A DNA stretch of 9,531 nucleotides from Oscillospiraceae bacterium. Lineage in GTDB: Bacteria > Bacillota > Clostridia > Oscillospirales > Acutalibacteraceae. The translations under genes and the position numbers were made by a program. This document shows, one piece after another, positions 1 through 6,229 of this stretch. Within the stretch, counting starts at the first letter, position 1. The number at the start of each line of letters is the position of its first letter. The notes beneath the pieces were generated by a model that was not told the origin of the DNA, did not search any database, and was given only the letters and a program-made list of their open reading frames with translations. Location of the stretch: contig JAQXLO010000038.1 in NCBI GenBank assembly GCA_029012165.1, positions 1 to 9,531 of the forward strand. The letters run 5' to 3'.

Positions 1-122
1 TGCTCGGCAGTAACGGTTTCTGCCGCAGTGGTGTCCTCTGCCGCATCTTTGCCGCCGCAGGCAGCACAGCTGAAGATCATGATGGCAGCTGCTGTAAGTG
101 CAAGAAGTTTTTTCAGTTTCAT
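1..122 (-). CDS. N-terminal fragment of a secreted lipoprotein (function unknown)
   Basis: Only the first 40 codons are inside the window; the rest lies beyond the left edge. The start is ATG at 122 (reading leftward), preceded by a good Shine-Dalgarno GAGGGAG a few bases upstream. The product begins MKLKKLLALTAAAIMIFSC, a basic n-region plus hydrophobic core, followed by AAC-GG. Cys22 is the likely lipidated residue (context CAAC followed by Gly-Gly, typical of Clostridia lipoproteins); Cys19 is a less likely alternative. After the lipobox comes a Thr/Ala/Glu-rich flexible linker, as is usual before the folded domain of ABC-transporter substrate-binding proteins. The family cannot be named because the folded part is missing. 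It is transcribed divergently from the aromatic operon, so a link to aromatic amino acid uptake is possible but is only a guess. Confidence 0.85.
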   Translation of the reverse strand, partial: MKLKKLLALTAAAIMIFSCAACGGKDAAEDTTAAETVTAE

Positions 123-164
123 ACTGTTCTCCCTCAATATAGTTTTGTAGTGAACTACATATGG

Positions 165-193
165 ATTATACCATTTATTTCGGCGGGTTTCAA
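165..193 (-). promoter_or_regulatory. Sigma-A-type promoter of the leftward lipoprotein gene
   Basis: On the minus strand the -35 box is TTGAAA (complement of 188-193) and the -10 box is TATAAT (complement of 165-170), separated by exactly 17 bp. Transcription would begin near 158, giving a 5'UTR of about 36 nt that contains the Shine-Dalgarno. No regulator site was identified. Confidence 0.75.
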
Positions 194-275
194 TAGAGAA
201 GATGCATTTCTTGTTTGTTTTTTTCATACAAATAAGGACAAATTTGGCTGGAAATAATTTTTTTATGCATTTGTA

Positions 276-304
276 TTGACATTTTTCTGTGAAGTGTGTA
301 TAAT
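276..304 (+). promoter_or_regulatory. Perfect-consensus sigma-A promoter of the aromatic operon
   Basis: TTGACA at 276-281 and TATAAT at 299-304 are both perfect matches with an optimal 17-bp spacer. An A/T-rich tract upstream (about 210-270) could act as an UP element. The start point should be near 311, only some 20 nt before the leader ORF start. A strong, apparently unregulated promoter fits control exerted after initiation by attenuation. No obvious operator overlaps the boxes. Confidence 0.85.
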
Positions 305-317
305 ATACAGAGATTTT

Positions 318-328
318 AGGAAGAGGTG
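318..328 (+). promoter_or_regulatory. Ribosome binding site of the leader peptide
   Basis: AGGAAGAGGTG is strongly complementary to the 16S 3' end and ends 5 nt before ATG 334. It decides the leader start over the in-frame ATGs at 340 and 355, and shows that the short ORF is meant to be translated. Confidence 0.75.
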
Positions 329-333
329 CTACT

Positions 334-504
334 ATGACAATGGGCAATGTGCATATGCGTTCCCGTCATCAGGCTGCGTGCTGTTCAGTATGCGGCGCCG
401 CTTCTGCGTCTTTTTCCTATATTTATGCAGTACGATTTTATACGTACTGCTTTTTTTATTACTTTATTGAAAACAGAATCATGCCCCGAAAAGGAATTGC
501 TTGA
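334..504 (+). CDS. Phe/Tyr-rich attenuator leader peptide (56 aa)
   Basis: This short ORF starts about 23 nt downstream of the predicted transcription start, with a strong Shine-Dalgarno. It ends at TGA 502-504, just before the attenuator terminator. Residues 27-44 read FSYIYAVRFYTYCFFYYF: 5 Phe and 6 Tyr among 18 residues, with no Trp in the whole peptide. Phe is always TTT; Tyr is TAT four times and TAC twice. The role inferred is that of a leader peptide such as E. coli PheL: scarcity of charged tRNA-Phe or tRNA-Tyr stalls the ribosome on these codons and lets the antiterminator form, whereas free translation to the stop codon masks the antiterminator and allows termination. It is longer than the classic 14-16 residue leaders. 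The first 26 residues are not aromatic and include a small Cys cluster (Cys16, 17, 20) of unknown meaning. The peptide itself probably has no function after synthesis. Confidence 0.85.
   Translation: MTMGNVHMRSRHQAACCSVCGAASASFSYIYAVRFYTYCFFYYFIENRIMPRKGIA
427..457 (+). terminator. Terminator-like hairpin inside the leader's aromatic codons
   Basis: GCAGTACG (427-434) and CGTACTGC (443-450) form a perfect 8-bp inverted repeat around an 8-nt A/T loop, followed directly by seven T residues (451-457). This is the layout of a Rho-independent terminator or of an RNA polymerase pause hairpin. It lies within the Phe/Tyr codon cluster, so a translating ribosome must melt it. It may pause polymerase to couple it to the ribosome, or terminate transcripts whose leader is not translated. 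The stem has only 5 G-C pairs, so termination strength is uncertain. Confidence 0.5.
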
Positions 505-553
505 CGACCTTCCCCAAAGTACAGTTTTATGGCAGATCAAACGGCTCCTTTTC
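488..553 (+). promoter_or_regulatory. Antiterminator helix of the Phe/Tyr attenuator
   Basis: Positions 488-504 can pair with 537-553. The core is eight uninterrupted pairs, GAAAAGGA (488-495) with TCCTTTTC (546-553). Then come an A-C mismatch, two G-U pairs and one G-C pair, a second mismatch, and TTGA (501-504) with TCAA (537-540): 15 of 17 positions paired. The 3' arm uses up the 5' arm of the downstream terminator, so the two structures exclude each other. The 5' arm ends exactly on the leader stop codon. A ribosome at the stop would hide it, and one stalled on the aromatic codons (412-465) would leave it free. Found by manual pairing; no folding energy was computed. Confidence 0.7.
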
Positions 554-572
554 CGAGGAGCCGTTTTTATTT
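539..572 (+). terminator. Rho-independent attenuator terminator before pheA
   Basis: ACGGCTCCT (541-549) and AGGAGCCGT (556-564) form a perfect GC-rich 9-bp stem, extendable by two A-T pairs at the base (539-540 with 565-566), with a 6-nt loop. The run TTTTTATTTT follows on the 3' side. It sits after the leader stop codon and ends just before the pheA Shine-Dalgarno, so it acts in front of the operon rather than at its end. It is the stop decision of the attenuator. Confidence 0.9.
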
Positions 573-589
573 TGAAAGGATGAATCAAA

Positions 590-1687
590 ATGGATGAACT
601 GAAAACCGTCAGAAATAAGATCAACGAGATCGACGCCTCCATGGCGAAGCTTTTTGAAGAAAGAATGCAGGCCTGCCGAGAAATCGCCGGATATAAAAAG
701 GAACACGGTCTTTCCGTGCGTGACAGCGCCAGAGAGGCGGAGCTGATCGACAAGCGCAGAAAGGATCTGCAGGACGATGCCATCGAACCCTACTATGTGC
801 AGTTTTTGAAAAACACCATTGACCTTTCCTGCAACTACCAGTCCATGCTTCTGTCCGGCAGAAAAGTCACCTACTGCGGCGTCGAGGGCGCCTTTGCGCA
901 GATTGCCGCCCATCGGATGTTCCCCGATGCACAGCTGACCGCCTTCCCCAGTTTCGCCGAAGCATATGCCGCCGTGGAGAGCGGCGAATACGACTGTGCC
1001 GTTCTGCCGCTGGAAAACAGCTATGCGGGCGAAGTCGGCGCTGTGATGGATCTGATCTTTTCCGGCACACTGTACATCAATCAGGTCATGGATCTCCCCA
1101 TTGTGCATCACCTGATCGCACCCGAAGGCGCCTCCCTTGAGGACATCCGAACCGTTGTGAGTCATCCGCAGGCGCTGGATCAGTGCTCCGGGTATATTGA
1201 AAAGCACGGCTTTGAAACCAAGACATATTCCAACACTGCTGCGGCAGCGAAGTACGTCAAGGATCTCGGGGACAAAACCGTCGCAGCCATTGCCTCCGAA
1301 GAGACGTGTGAAAAGTTGGGACTGAAGATTCTCGAATCTTCCATCAACGACAGCAAAAACAACACCACCCGTTTCGCCGTATTCTCCCGTGCGCAAAACC
1401 ACCGCTCCAGTGCCGGCAGAAAAGACGATGAAAACTTCATGCTCGTATTCACCGTCAAAAACGAAGCCGGTGCTCTGGCGCAGACGCTGAACATCATCGG
1501 CGCCCACGGATACAATATGCGCACCCTGCGCAGCCGTCCCATGAAGGGATTGAAATGGAACTATTACTTCTTCATTGAAGCAGAAGGCAACATCCACAAC
1601 ACCAACGGTCAGGATATGCTGCAGGAGCTTTCCGCCATTTGTGCGAAGCTGAAAAATGTCGGCAGCTACAGTGAAATCGGCGGATAA
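590..1687 (+). CDS. pheA: Bifunctional chorismate mutase / prephenate dehydratase (P-protein)
   Basis: This cytoplasmic enzyme converts chorismate to prephenate and then to phenylpyruvate, the precursor of phenylalanine. It has 365 residues, the usual length for a P-protein. Residues 1-88 are an AroQ-type chorismate mutase; Arg8, Arg25, Lys36/37, Arg44-Asp45 and Gln84 match the known active-site pattern. Residues 92-265 are the prephenate dehydratase domain, with PLENSYAGEV and the catalytic Thr260-Arg261-Phe262 in NNTTRF. Residues 282-355 are an ACT domain with the Phe-binding motifs GAL (294-296) and RSRP (314-317), so feedback inhibition by Phe is expected. The start ATG 590 has Shine-Dalgarno GAAAGGA ending 9 nt upstream. 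An out-of-frame ATG at 580 opens only a four-codon ORF. It is the first structural gene after the Phe/Tyr attenuator and is followed 12 nt later by aroB. Identification is secure. Confidence 0.96.
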   Translation: MDELKTVRNKINEIDASMAKLFEERMQACREIAGYKKEHGLSVRDSAREAELIDKRRKDLQDDAIEPYYVQFLKNTIDLSCNYQSMLLSGRKVTYCGVEGAFAQIAAHRMFPDAQLTAFPSFAEAYAAVESGEYDCAVLPLENSYAGEVGAVMDLIFSGTLYINQVMDLPIVHHLIAPEGASLEDIRTVVSHPQALDQCSGYIEKHGFETKTYSNTAAAAKYVKDLGDKTVAAIASEETCEKLGLKILESSINDSKNNTTRFAVFSRAQNHRSSAGRKDDENFMLVFTVKNEAGALAQTLNIIGAHGYNMRTLRSRPMKGLKWNYYFFIEAEGNIHNTNGQDMLQELSAICAKLKNVGSYSEIGG

Positions 1688-1699
1688 CGGAGAAATGCT

Positions 1700-2707
1700 A
1701 TGAACATCACGGTACGTTACGAAAACAAAAGCTACGATATCCATCTGGGAAACGGCGCTTTGAAAACCATGGGAGAAGTCGCCGATCTCCACCGCAAGGT
1801 GATGATCGTCACAGACAGCGGCGTCCCGGGCGAATATGTGCGCACCGTTGCCGCACAGTGCCGGGAACCTCATATTTTCACCTTCCCCCGGGGAGAAAAA
1901 AGCAAGAACATGGACACCTTCTGTCACGTTCTTGCCCAGATGCTCCATGCCGGATTTACCCGCAGCGACTGTGTTGTCGCTGTCGGCGGCGGCGTTGTGG
2001 GAGACTTGAGCGGCTTTGCCGCCTCCTGCTATATGCGGGGCGTGGATTTCTACAATGTCCCCACCACATTGCTCTCACAGGTGGATTCCTCCATCGGCGG
2101 CAAAACAGCCGTGGATTTTGAGGGCATCAAAAACGCAGTCGGTGCTTTCTATCCGCCCAAGGCGGTTTTCATTGATCCCCTCACCCTGCAAACCCTTGAC
2201 CGGCGTCAGGTATCGGCCGGTTTGACCGAAGCGATCAAGATGGCTGCCACAAGTGATGCGGCGCTGTTTGAAAAAATCGAGAAAAGCACGGATCTGCAAA
2301 AGGATCTGCCCGATATCATTTACGGTGCATTGCGCATCAAGAAAATGGTGGTCGAAGAGGATCCCAAGGAGCAGGGTCTGCGCAAGGTGCTCAACTTTGG
2401 ACACACGGCAGGACACGCCGTGGAAAGCTTCTACGGTGGAGAGCTGCTGCACGGAGAATGCGTTGCCATCGGGATGCTGCCCATGTGCAGTGCGCCTGTG
2501 CAGGAGCGCCTTGAAAACGTGCTCACCAAATACGGTCTGCCTGTGCGTTTCAAAGCAGATGTGCAAAAGCTGCTGCCGATTATGATGCACGACAAAAAAA
2601 TGCAGAACGGTCTGGTGCAGACTGTCTTTGTGCCGCAGATCGGCTCCTTTTCTTTCAGACAGATGACCCCGCAGGAAATCTTAACCAGAATGGAGAATGC
2701 AGGATGA
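1700..2707 (+). CDS. aroB: 3-Dehydroquinate synthase
   Basis: This enzyme catalyses the second shikimate step, cyclising DAHP to 3-dehydroquinate with NAD and a divalent metal. The protein has 335 residues, slightly short but normal for the family. The nucleotide-binding segment VGGGVVGDLSGF lies at 95-106, followed by PTTLLSQVDSSIGGKT at 121-136. The metal ligands are visible as Glu177 in LTEAIK, His235 in NFGHTAGHA and His251 in LLHGE, and a conserved HDKK is at 297-300. The start ATG 1700 has a GGAGA Shine-Dalgarno 6-7 nt upstream. The stop codon overlaps the aroC start in an ATGA arrangement, which suggests translational coupling. Nothing is missing. Confidence 0.96.
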   Translation: MNITVRYENKSYDIHLGNGALKTMGEVADLHRKVMIVTDSGVPGEYVRTVAAQCREPHIFTFPRGEKSKNMDTFCHVLAQMLHAGFTRSDCVVAVGGGVVGDLSGFAASCYMRGVDFYNVPTTLLSQVDSSIGGKTAVDFEGIKNAVGAFYPPKAVFIDPLTLQTLDRRQVSAGLTEAIKMAATSDAALFEKIEKSTDLQKDLPDIIYGALRIKKMVVEEDPKEQGLRKVLNFGHTAGHAVESFYGGELLHGECVAIGMLPMCSAPVQERLENVLTKYGLPVRFKADVQKLLPIMMHDKKMQNGLVQTVFVPQIGSFSFRQMTPQEILTRMENAG

Positions 2708-3816
2708 AAAACACCTTCGGGCAAAGCATGAGCGTGACCCTGTTTGGGGAAAGCCACGGTGCTGCTGTGGGGGTCGTAATCGACGGCATTGCGCCCGGCA
2801 TCCCCGTCATTCCCGAGCAGATCGAGCGGCAGCTGCAGCGGCGCAGACCTGCTTCCTCCATTGACACCCCTCGCCGGGAACAGGATCCGTTCCAGATACT
2901 CAGCGGCGTTTTTGAAGGGCACACCACAGGCACGCCGCTGTGCATCTCCATCCCCAACGAGAATACACGCAGCAAAGACTACTGTTACGGACTTGCCCGC
3001 CCTGCCCACGCCGACTACACCGCCCACTGCAAATACCACGGCTTTGAGGATTTTCGAGGCGGCGGCCACTTCTCCGGGCGCATCACTGCGGCGCTGTCCG
3101 CAGCCGGCGGCATTCTGATCCCTGCCCTGAGAAATATCGGTATCACCATCGGCACCCATATCCTCACCTGCGGACAGGTAAAGGACAGAGCCTTTGCGGA
3201 CGCAGCGGCGGATATCGAACTACTGCAAGGCAGAAGCTTCCCTGTTTTGGAGGAAGCGTGCGCAGAAACAATGACGCAGGAGATCCAGCAGGCTCGAATG
3301 GACTGCGACAGCATCGGCGGCATTATCCAAACGGCTGTCTGCGGCGTGGCGCCGGGTCTCGGAGAGCCTTGGTTTGACAGCGTGGAAAGCCAGCTGTCCC
3401 ACGCCATGTTCAGCCTCGGCGGCGTCAAGGGCATAGAGTTCGGCATGGGATTTGATGTGGCGAATCACCGGGGCAGCTTTTGCAACGACGCCATGCGTAT
3501 GCAAGACGGACGTATGTACACCGAAACCAACCACAATGGCGGCATCAACGGCGGCATCACCAATGGGATGCCCATCGTGTTCCAGTGTGCGGTAAAGCCC
3601 ACTCCCTCCATTGCGCAGACGCAAAAAACCGTTGATTTTATAAAGAACGAAAACGCCGATATCAACATCCACGGCAGACACGACCCGGCGATCCTGCGGC
3701 GCATCTGCCCCGTTGCCGACAGCGTGACCGCCATCGTGCTGTGCGATCTTTTGGCGCAGAGATACGGCACGGATTATCTTGCGAAAGGACGTGAGGGTTC
3801 ATGCAGTACGGTCTGA
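2704..3816 (+). CDS. aroC: Chorismate synthase
   Basis: This enzyme converts 5-enolpyruvylshikimate-3-phosphate to chorismate, the branch point for Phe, Tyr, Trp and folate, using reduced FMN without net redox change. The product has 370 residues, full length. Motifs are GESHG at 15-19 with catalytic His18, RRRP at 47-50, the RPAHADYT variant of the RPGHAD signature at 99-106 (His102), FRGGGHFSGRITA at 117-129, NHNGGINGGITNG in the C-terminal half, and GRHDP at 324-328. The GHFSGR-type signature is familiar from Clostridia AroC proteins. It starts on the aroB stop codon (4-nt overlap), and its last 16 nt overlap the start of aroE, so ribosomes are probably handed on along the operon. Confidence 0.95.
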   Translation: MKNTFGQSMSVTLFGESHGAAVGVVIDGIAPGIPVIPEQIERQLQRRRPASSIDTPRREQDPFQILSGVFEGHTTGTPLCISIPNENTRSKDYCYGLARPAHADYTAHCKYHGFEDFRGGGHFSGRITAALSAAGGILIPALRNIGITIGTHILTCGQVKDRAFADAAADIELLQGRSFPVLEEACAETMTQEIQQARMDCDSIGGIIQTAVCGVAPGLGEPWFDSVESQLSHAMFSLGGVKGIEFGMGFDVANHRGSFCNDAMRMQDGRMYTETNHNGGINGGITNGMPIVFQCAVKPTPSIAQTQKTVDFIKNENADINIHGRHDPAILRRICPVADSVTAIVLCDLLAQRYGTDYLAKGREGSCSTV

Positions 3817-5027
3817 TCGGAGAAAAATTGGGGCACAGCTAGTCCCGGGAGATCCATGATAATATCGCCGACTACAAGTATGAACTTGTGGAGCTTACCC
3901 ATGCGGAATTGCCCATATTCTTGCAAAAAAAGGATTTTCATGCCATCAACGTCACCATCCCCTACAAGCAGGATGTGATCCCTTTTCTCGACCAAATAGA
4001 CGACAGCGCCAAAAAGATCGGCGCCGTCAACACCATCATCAACCGTGACGGTAAACTGTACGGCTACAACACGGACTTTTTCGGGATGCGCTCGCAGCTT
4101 GCGCATATGGGCGTTTCCCTTTGCGGAGAAAACGTGCTCATTCTCGGCGCCGGCGGCACGGCAAAAACTGCCCACGCCGTGGCGGAAAGTCTGCAAGCTT
4201 CCGGCATCGTTACCCTGCCCAGATGCCCGGAAGGCTACAACGAAGCCGCAAAAAAACATCCGGACACGACCTTTATCATCAATGCCACACCGGTGGGGAT
4301 GTACCCCCGGTGCGAAGATGTCCCGGTGAATATCTCCGTTTTCCCGCACCTGAAGGGAATCTTCGACGCCATCTACAATCCCCTGCGCTCCAACCTGATC
4401 CTCGACGGTCAGGCAAGAGGTTTACCCGCCGAGGGCGGACTGTATATGCTCTCTGCCCAGGCTGTATTTGCCTCCGGCCTGTTCCGAGATGTGGAGATTT
4501 CACAGCAAACCACAGACAGCGCCTACGAAGCCGTCAAGCGGGACAAGATGAACATCATCCTTGTCGGAATGCCCTCCGCCGGAAAATCCACGGTCGGAAA
4601 AATCCTTTCGGAAATGACCGGCAAAAAATTTGTAGACACGGACGACTTAATCGTTCGGGAAGCCGGTATGTCCATCCCCGAAATTTTCAGCACACAGGGC
4701 GAAGGCGCGTTCCGGGACATCGAGTCCCATGTGATCGCTTCGATCAGTGACCAAAGCGGGCTTGTGATCGCTACGGGAGGCGGCGCCATTCTGCGGGCAG
4801 AAAATGTGCGGCGGCTGAAACGAAACGGCGTTCTTGTTTTCCTCGACCGTGCGCCGGACGAGCTGATCTCTACGGCTGACCGTCCCCTTTCCAAGGATAA
4901 GGATGCCGTGATGCAGCTGTATAAAGATCGCTATCCCCTCTACCAAGCCTCGGCAGACGTGCGTGTCGAATCCCTCGATACACCCGAAAAAACCGCAAAT
5001 TCCGTTTTAAGGAGCCTTCCCGTATGA
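3801..5027 (+). CDS. aroE-aroK: Shikimate dehydrogenase-shikimate kinase fusion, interrupted by in-frame TAG at codon 14
   Basis: The AroE part (codons 1 to about 245) should reduce 3-dehydroshikimate to shikimate with NADPH, and the AroK part (from Met250) should phosphorylate it. Translation from ATG 3801, preceded by GAAAGGACGTGAGGG, reads MQYGLIGEKLGHS, then TAG, then SREIHDNIADYKYELVEL. This aligns naturally with the AroE N-terminus GEKLGHSxSPEIH. Downstream the frame is intact: NVTIPYK with Lys56, GYNTD with Asp92, the cofactor loop GAGGTAK at 116-122 and ATPVGMYP. The kinase shows Walker A GMPSAGKST (256-264), DTDD (279-282), Arg305, GGG (326-328) and the lid RPL (361-363). The longest uninterrupted ORF begins at GTG 3888, has no convincing Shine-Dalgarno and lacks the shikimate-binding serines. 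Either AroE is inactivated, the codon is read through, or the base is an error. The fusion domain order is known in Firmicutes. The stop overlaps aroA by 4 nt. Confidence 0.85.
3840..3842 (+). other. In-frame amber codon in aroE
   Basis: TAG stands between the two serines of the GHSxS shikimate-binding motif. The middle residue of that motif varies across AroE proteins (for example Lys in E. coli, often Tyr in Clostridia), and one base change from TAC or TAT would give TAG. No other in-frame stop exists in the 408-codon fusion, and the coding pattern on both sides is normal. Confidence 0.9.
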
Positions 5028-6229
5028 TTGTCACCGTGAAACCGGGCAAAGCCAACGGCACCCTGCAATCCCCGCCCTCCAAAAGCTATGCGCACCGCAT
5101 GATCCTCTGCGCCGCACTGGCCAAGGGAACCAGTCATCTACACGGCATTGCCTTGAGTGAAGATATCCTTGCGACGCTGGACTGTATTCGTGCCATGGGC
5201 GTTCCTTTCGAGCAGGACGGCGATACGCTCACCATCCACGGAGGTATCCGCCCTGCGCTAAATCCCGTTTTTCCCTGTCGGGAAAGCGGCAGTACCCTGC
5301 GTTTTTTCATTCCCGTTTCCCTGCTGTGCTCCCAAAATGCTGCCTTTTCCGGCAGCGAGAGACTGATGGAGCGAGGCATTCATGTATATGAAGATTTGTT
5401 TAGGGAACACGGAATCACCTTTCAAAAAACCGGCACACAGATTCAAGCAAGCGGTACACTCTCCGGCGGCACGTTCACACTGCCCGGCAATGTCAGCAGT
5501 CAGTACATCAGCGGTCTTTTGTTTGCCCTCCCCTTGCTTTCACAGCCCAGCACGATCCATGTCCTCCCACCTGTGGAAAGCCGCCCCTATATCGACATCA
5601 CTCTTTCTGTCATGCGCACATTCGGCGTTGAGGTCAGGGAGATTTCTCCGAACAAGTTTTTCATCCCCGCCTGCCAAAACTACCAATGCCGTGATGCGGC
5701 GGTGGAGGGCGACTGGTCCAATGCCGCTTTTCTGCTGGCTTTGCAGGCACTGGGCGGCAGCGTCTGCGTGACAGGACTTGCCGAAAACAGTATACAGGGC
5801 GACAAAGTCTGCGTGTCGCTTTTTAAACAGCTGGGCAATCCAAATTCCACGGTGAATATTGCCGACTGTCCCGACCTTGCGCCGGTTCTTTTTGCCCTGT
5901 CCGCCGTCAAAGGCGAAACCCTCTTCACCGGCACAAAGCGGCTGAAAATCAAGGAATGCGACCGGGGTCAGGCCATGGCAGAGGAATTGCAGAAGTTCGG
6001 TGTCTCTTCCGAAGTGACCGAAAACACGGTACGCATCTTCGGCGGCAAACTGCAGAAACCTGCGGAAATCCTTTGTGGACACAATGACCATCGGATCGTC
6101 ATGGCAATGACCGTACTTGCCAGCATTACAGGCGGCAGAATTTCCGACGCACAAGCCGTGCGCAAAAGCTATCCGAACTTCTTTGAAGATATGAGACAGC
6201 TCGGACTGGAGGTTGAATATGACGATTAA
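5024..6229 (+). CDS. aroA: 3-Phosphoshikimate 1-carboxyvinyltransferase (EPSP synthase)
   Basis: This enzyme joins phosphoenolpyruvate to shikimate-3-phosphate to give EPSP, the step before AroC, and is the target of glyphosate. The product has 401 residues, a little shorter than the usual 420-430. Motifs are SPPSKSYAHR at 16-25 (Lys20, Arg25), ESGSTLRF at 87-94, VSSQYISGLL at 157-166, ESRPY at 185-189, catalytic Asp284 in CPDLAP, Glu311 in KIKECDR, HNDHR at 353-357 and KSYPNFFEDM with Lys381. All catalytic positions appear present. The ESGST loop differs from the NAGTA of class I enterobacterial enzymes. The start ATG 5024 overlaps the aroE-aroK stop by 4 nt and has AAGGAG at 5009-5014. The last 11 nt overlap tyrA. 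Confidence 0.96.
   Translation: MIVTVKPGKANGTLQSPPSKSYAHRMILCAALAKGTSHLHGIALSEDILATLDCIRAMGVPFEQDGDTLTIHGGIRPALNPVFPCRESGSTLRFFIPVSLLCSQNAAFSGSERLMERGIHVYEDLFREHGITFQKTGTQIQASGTLSGGTFTLPGNVSSQYISGLLFALPLLSQPSTIHVLPPVESRPYIDITLSVMRTFGVEVREISPNKFFIPACQNYQCRDAAVEGDWSNAAFLLALQALGGSVCVTGLAENSIQGDKVCVSLFKQLGNPNSTVNIADCPDLAPVLFALSAVKGETLFTGTKRLKIKECDRGQAMAEELQKFGVSSEVTENTVRIFGGKLQKPAEILCGHNDHRIVMAMTVLASITGGRISDAQAVRKSYPNFFEDMRQLGLEVEYDD
6207..6212 (+). promoter_or_regulatory. Ribosome binding site fixing the tyrA start
   Basis: TGGAGG ends 6 nt before ATG 6219. The upstream in-frame TTG at 6213 directly abuts this site and therefore cannot be the start. Confidence 0.7.

Noticed and set aside
202..272. 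Direct repeat ATGCATTT at 202-209 and 265-272 upstream of the operon promoter
   Set aside because: Only eight bases in A/T-rich DNA; not enough to propose an operator.
276..583. Plus-strand ORFs of 64 and 78 codons (276-470 and 347-583) in the leader region
   Set aside because: The first begins inside the -35 box and so precedes the transcript start. The second has no Shine-Dalgarno. The well-initiated frame is the 334-504 leader.
311..589. T-box riboswitch controlling the operon
   Set aside because: No T-box core resembling TGGNACCGCG and no stem I arrangement is visible, and the antiterminator uses the leader stop region instead. An aromatic-codon ORF explains the structure better.
527..1948. 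473-codon open frame on the minus strand opposite pheA and aroB
   Set aside because: It is fully antisense to two secure genes, has low-complexity shadow-type composition with no recognisable motif, and covers the terminator. It arises from the codon bias of the real genes.
6213..6221. TTG 6213 as the tyrA start
   Set aside because: It directly abuts the GGAGG ribosome binding site; ATG 6219 has proper spacing.
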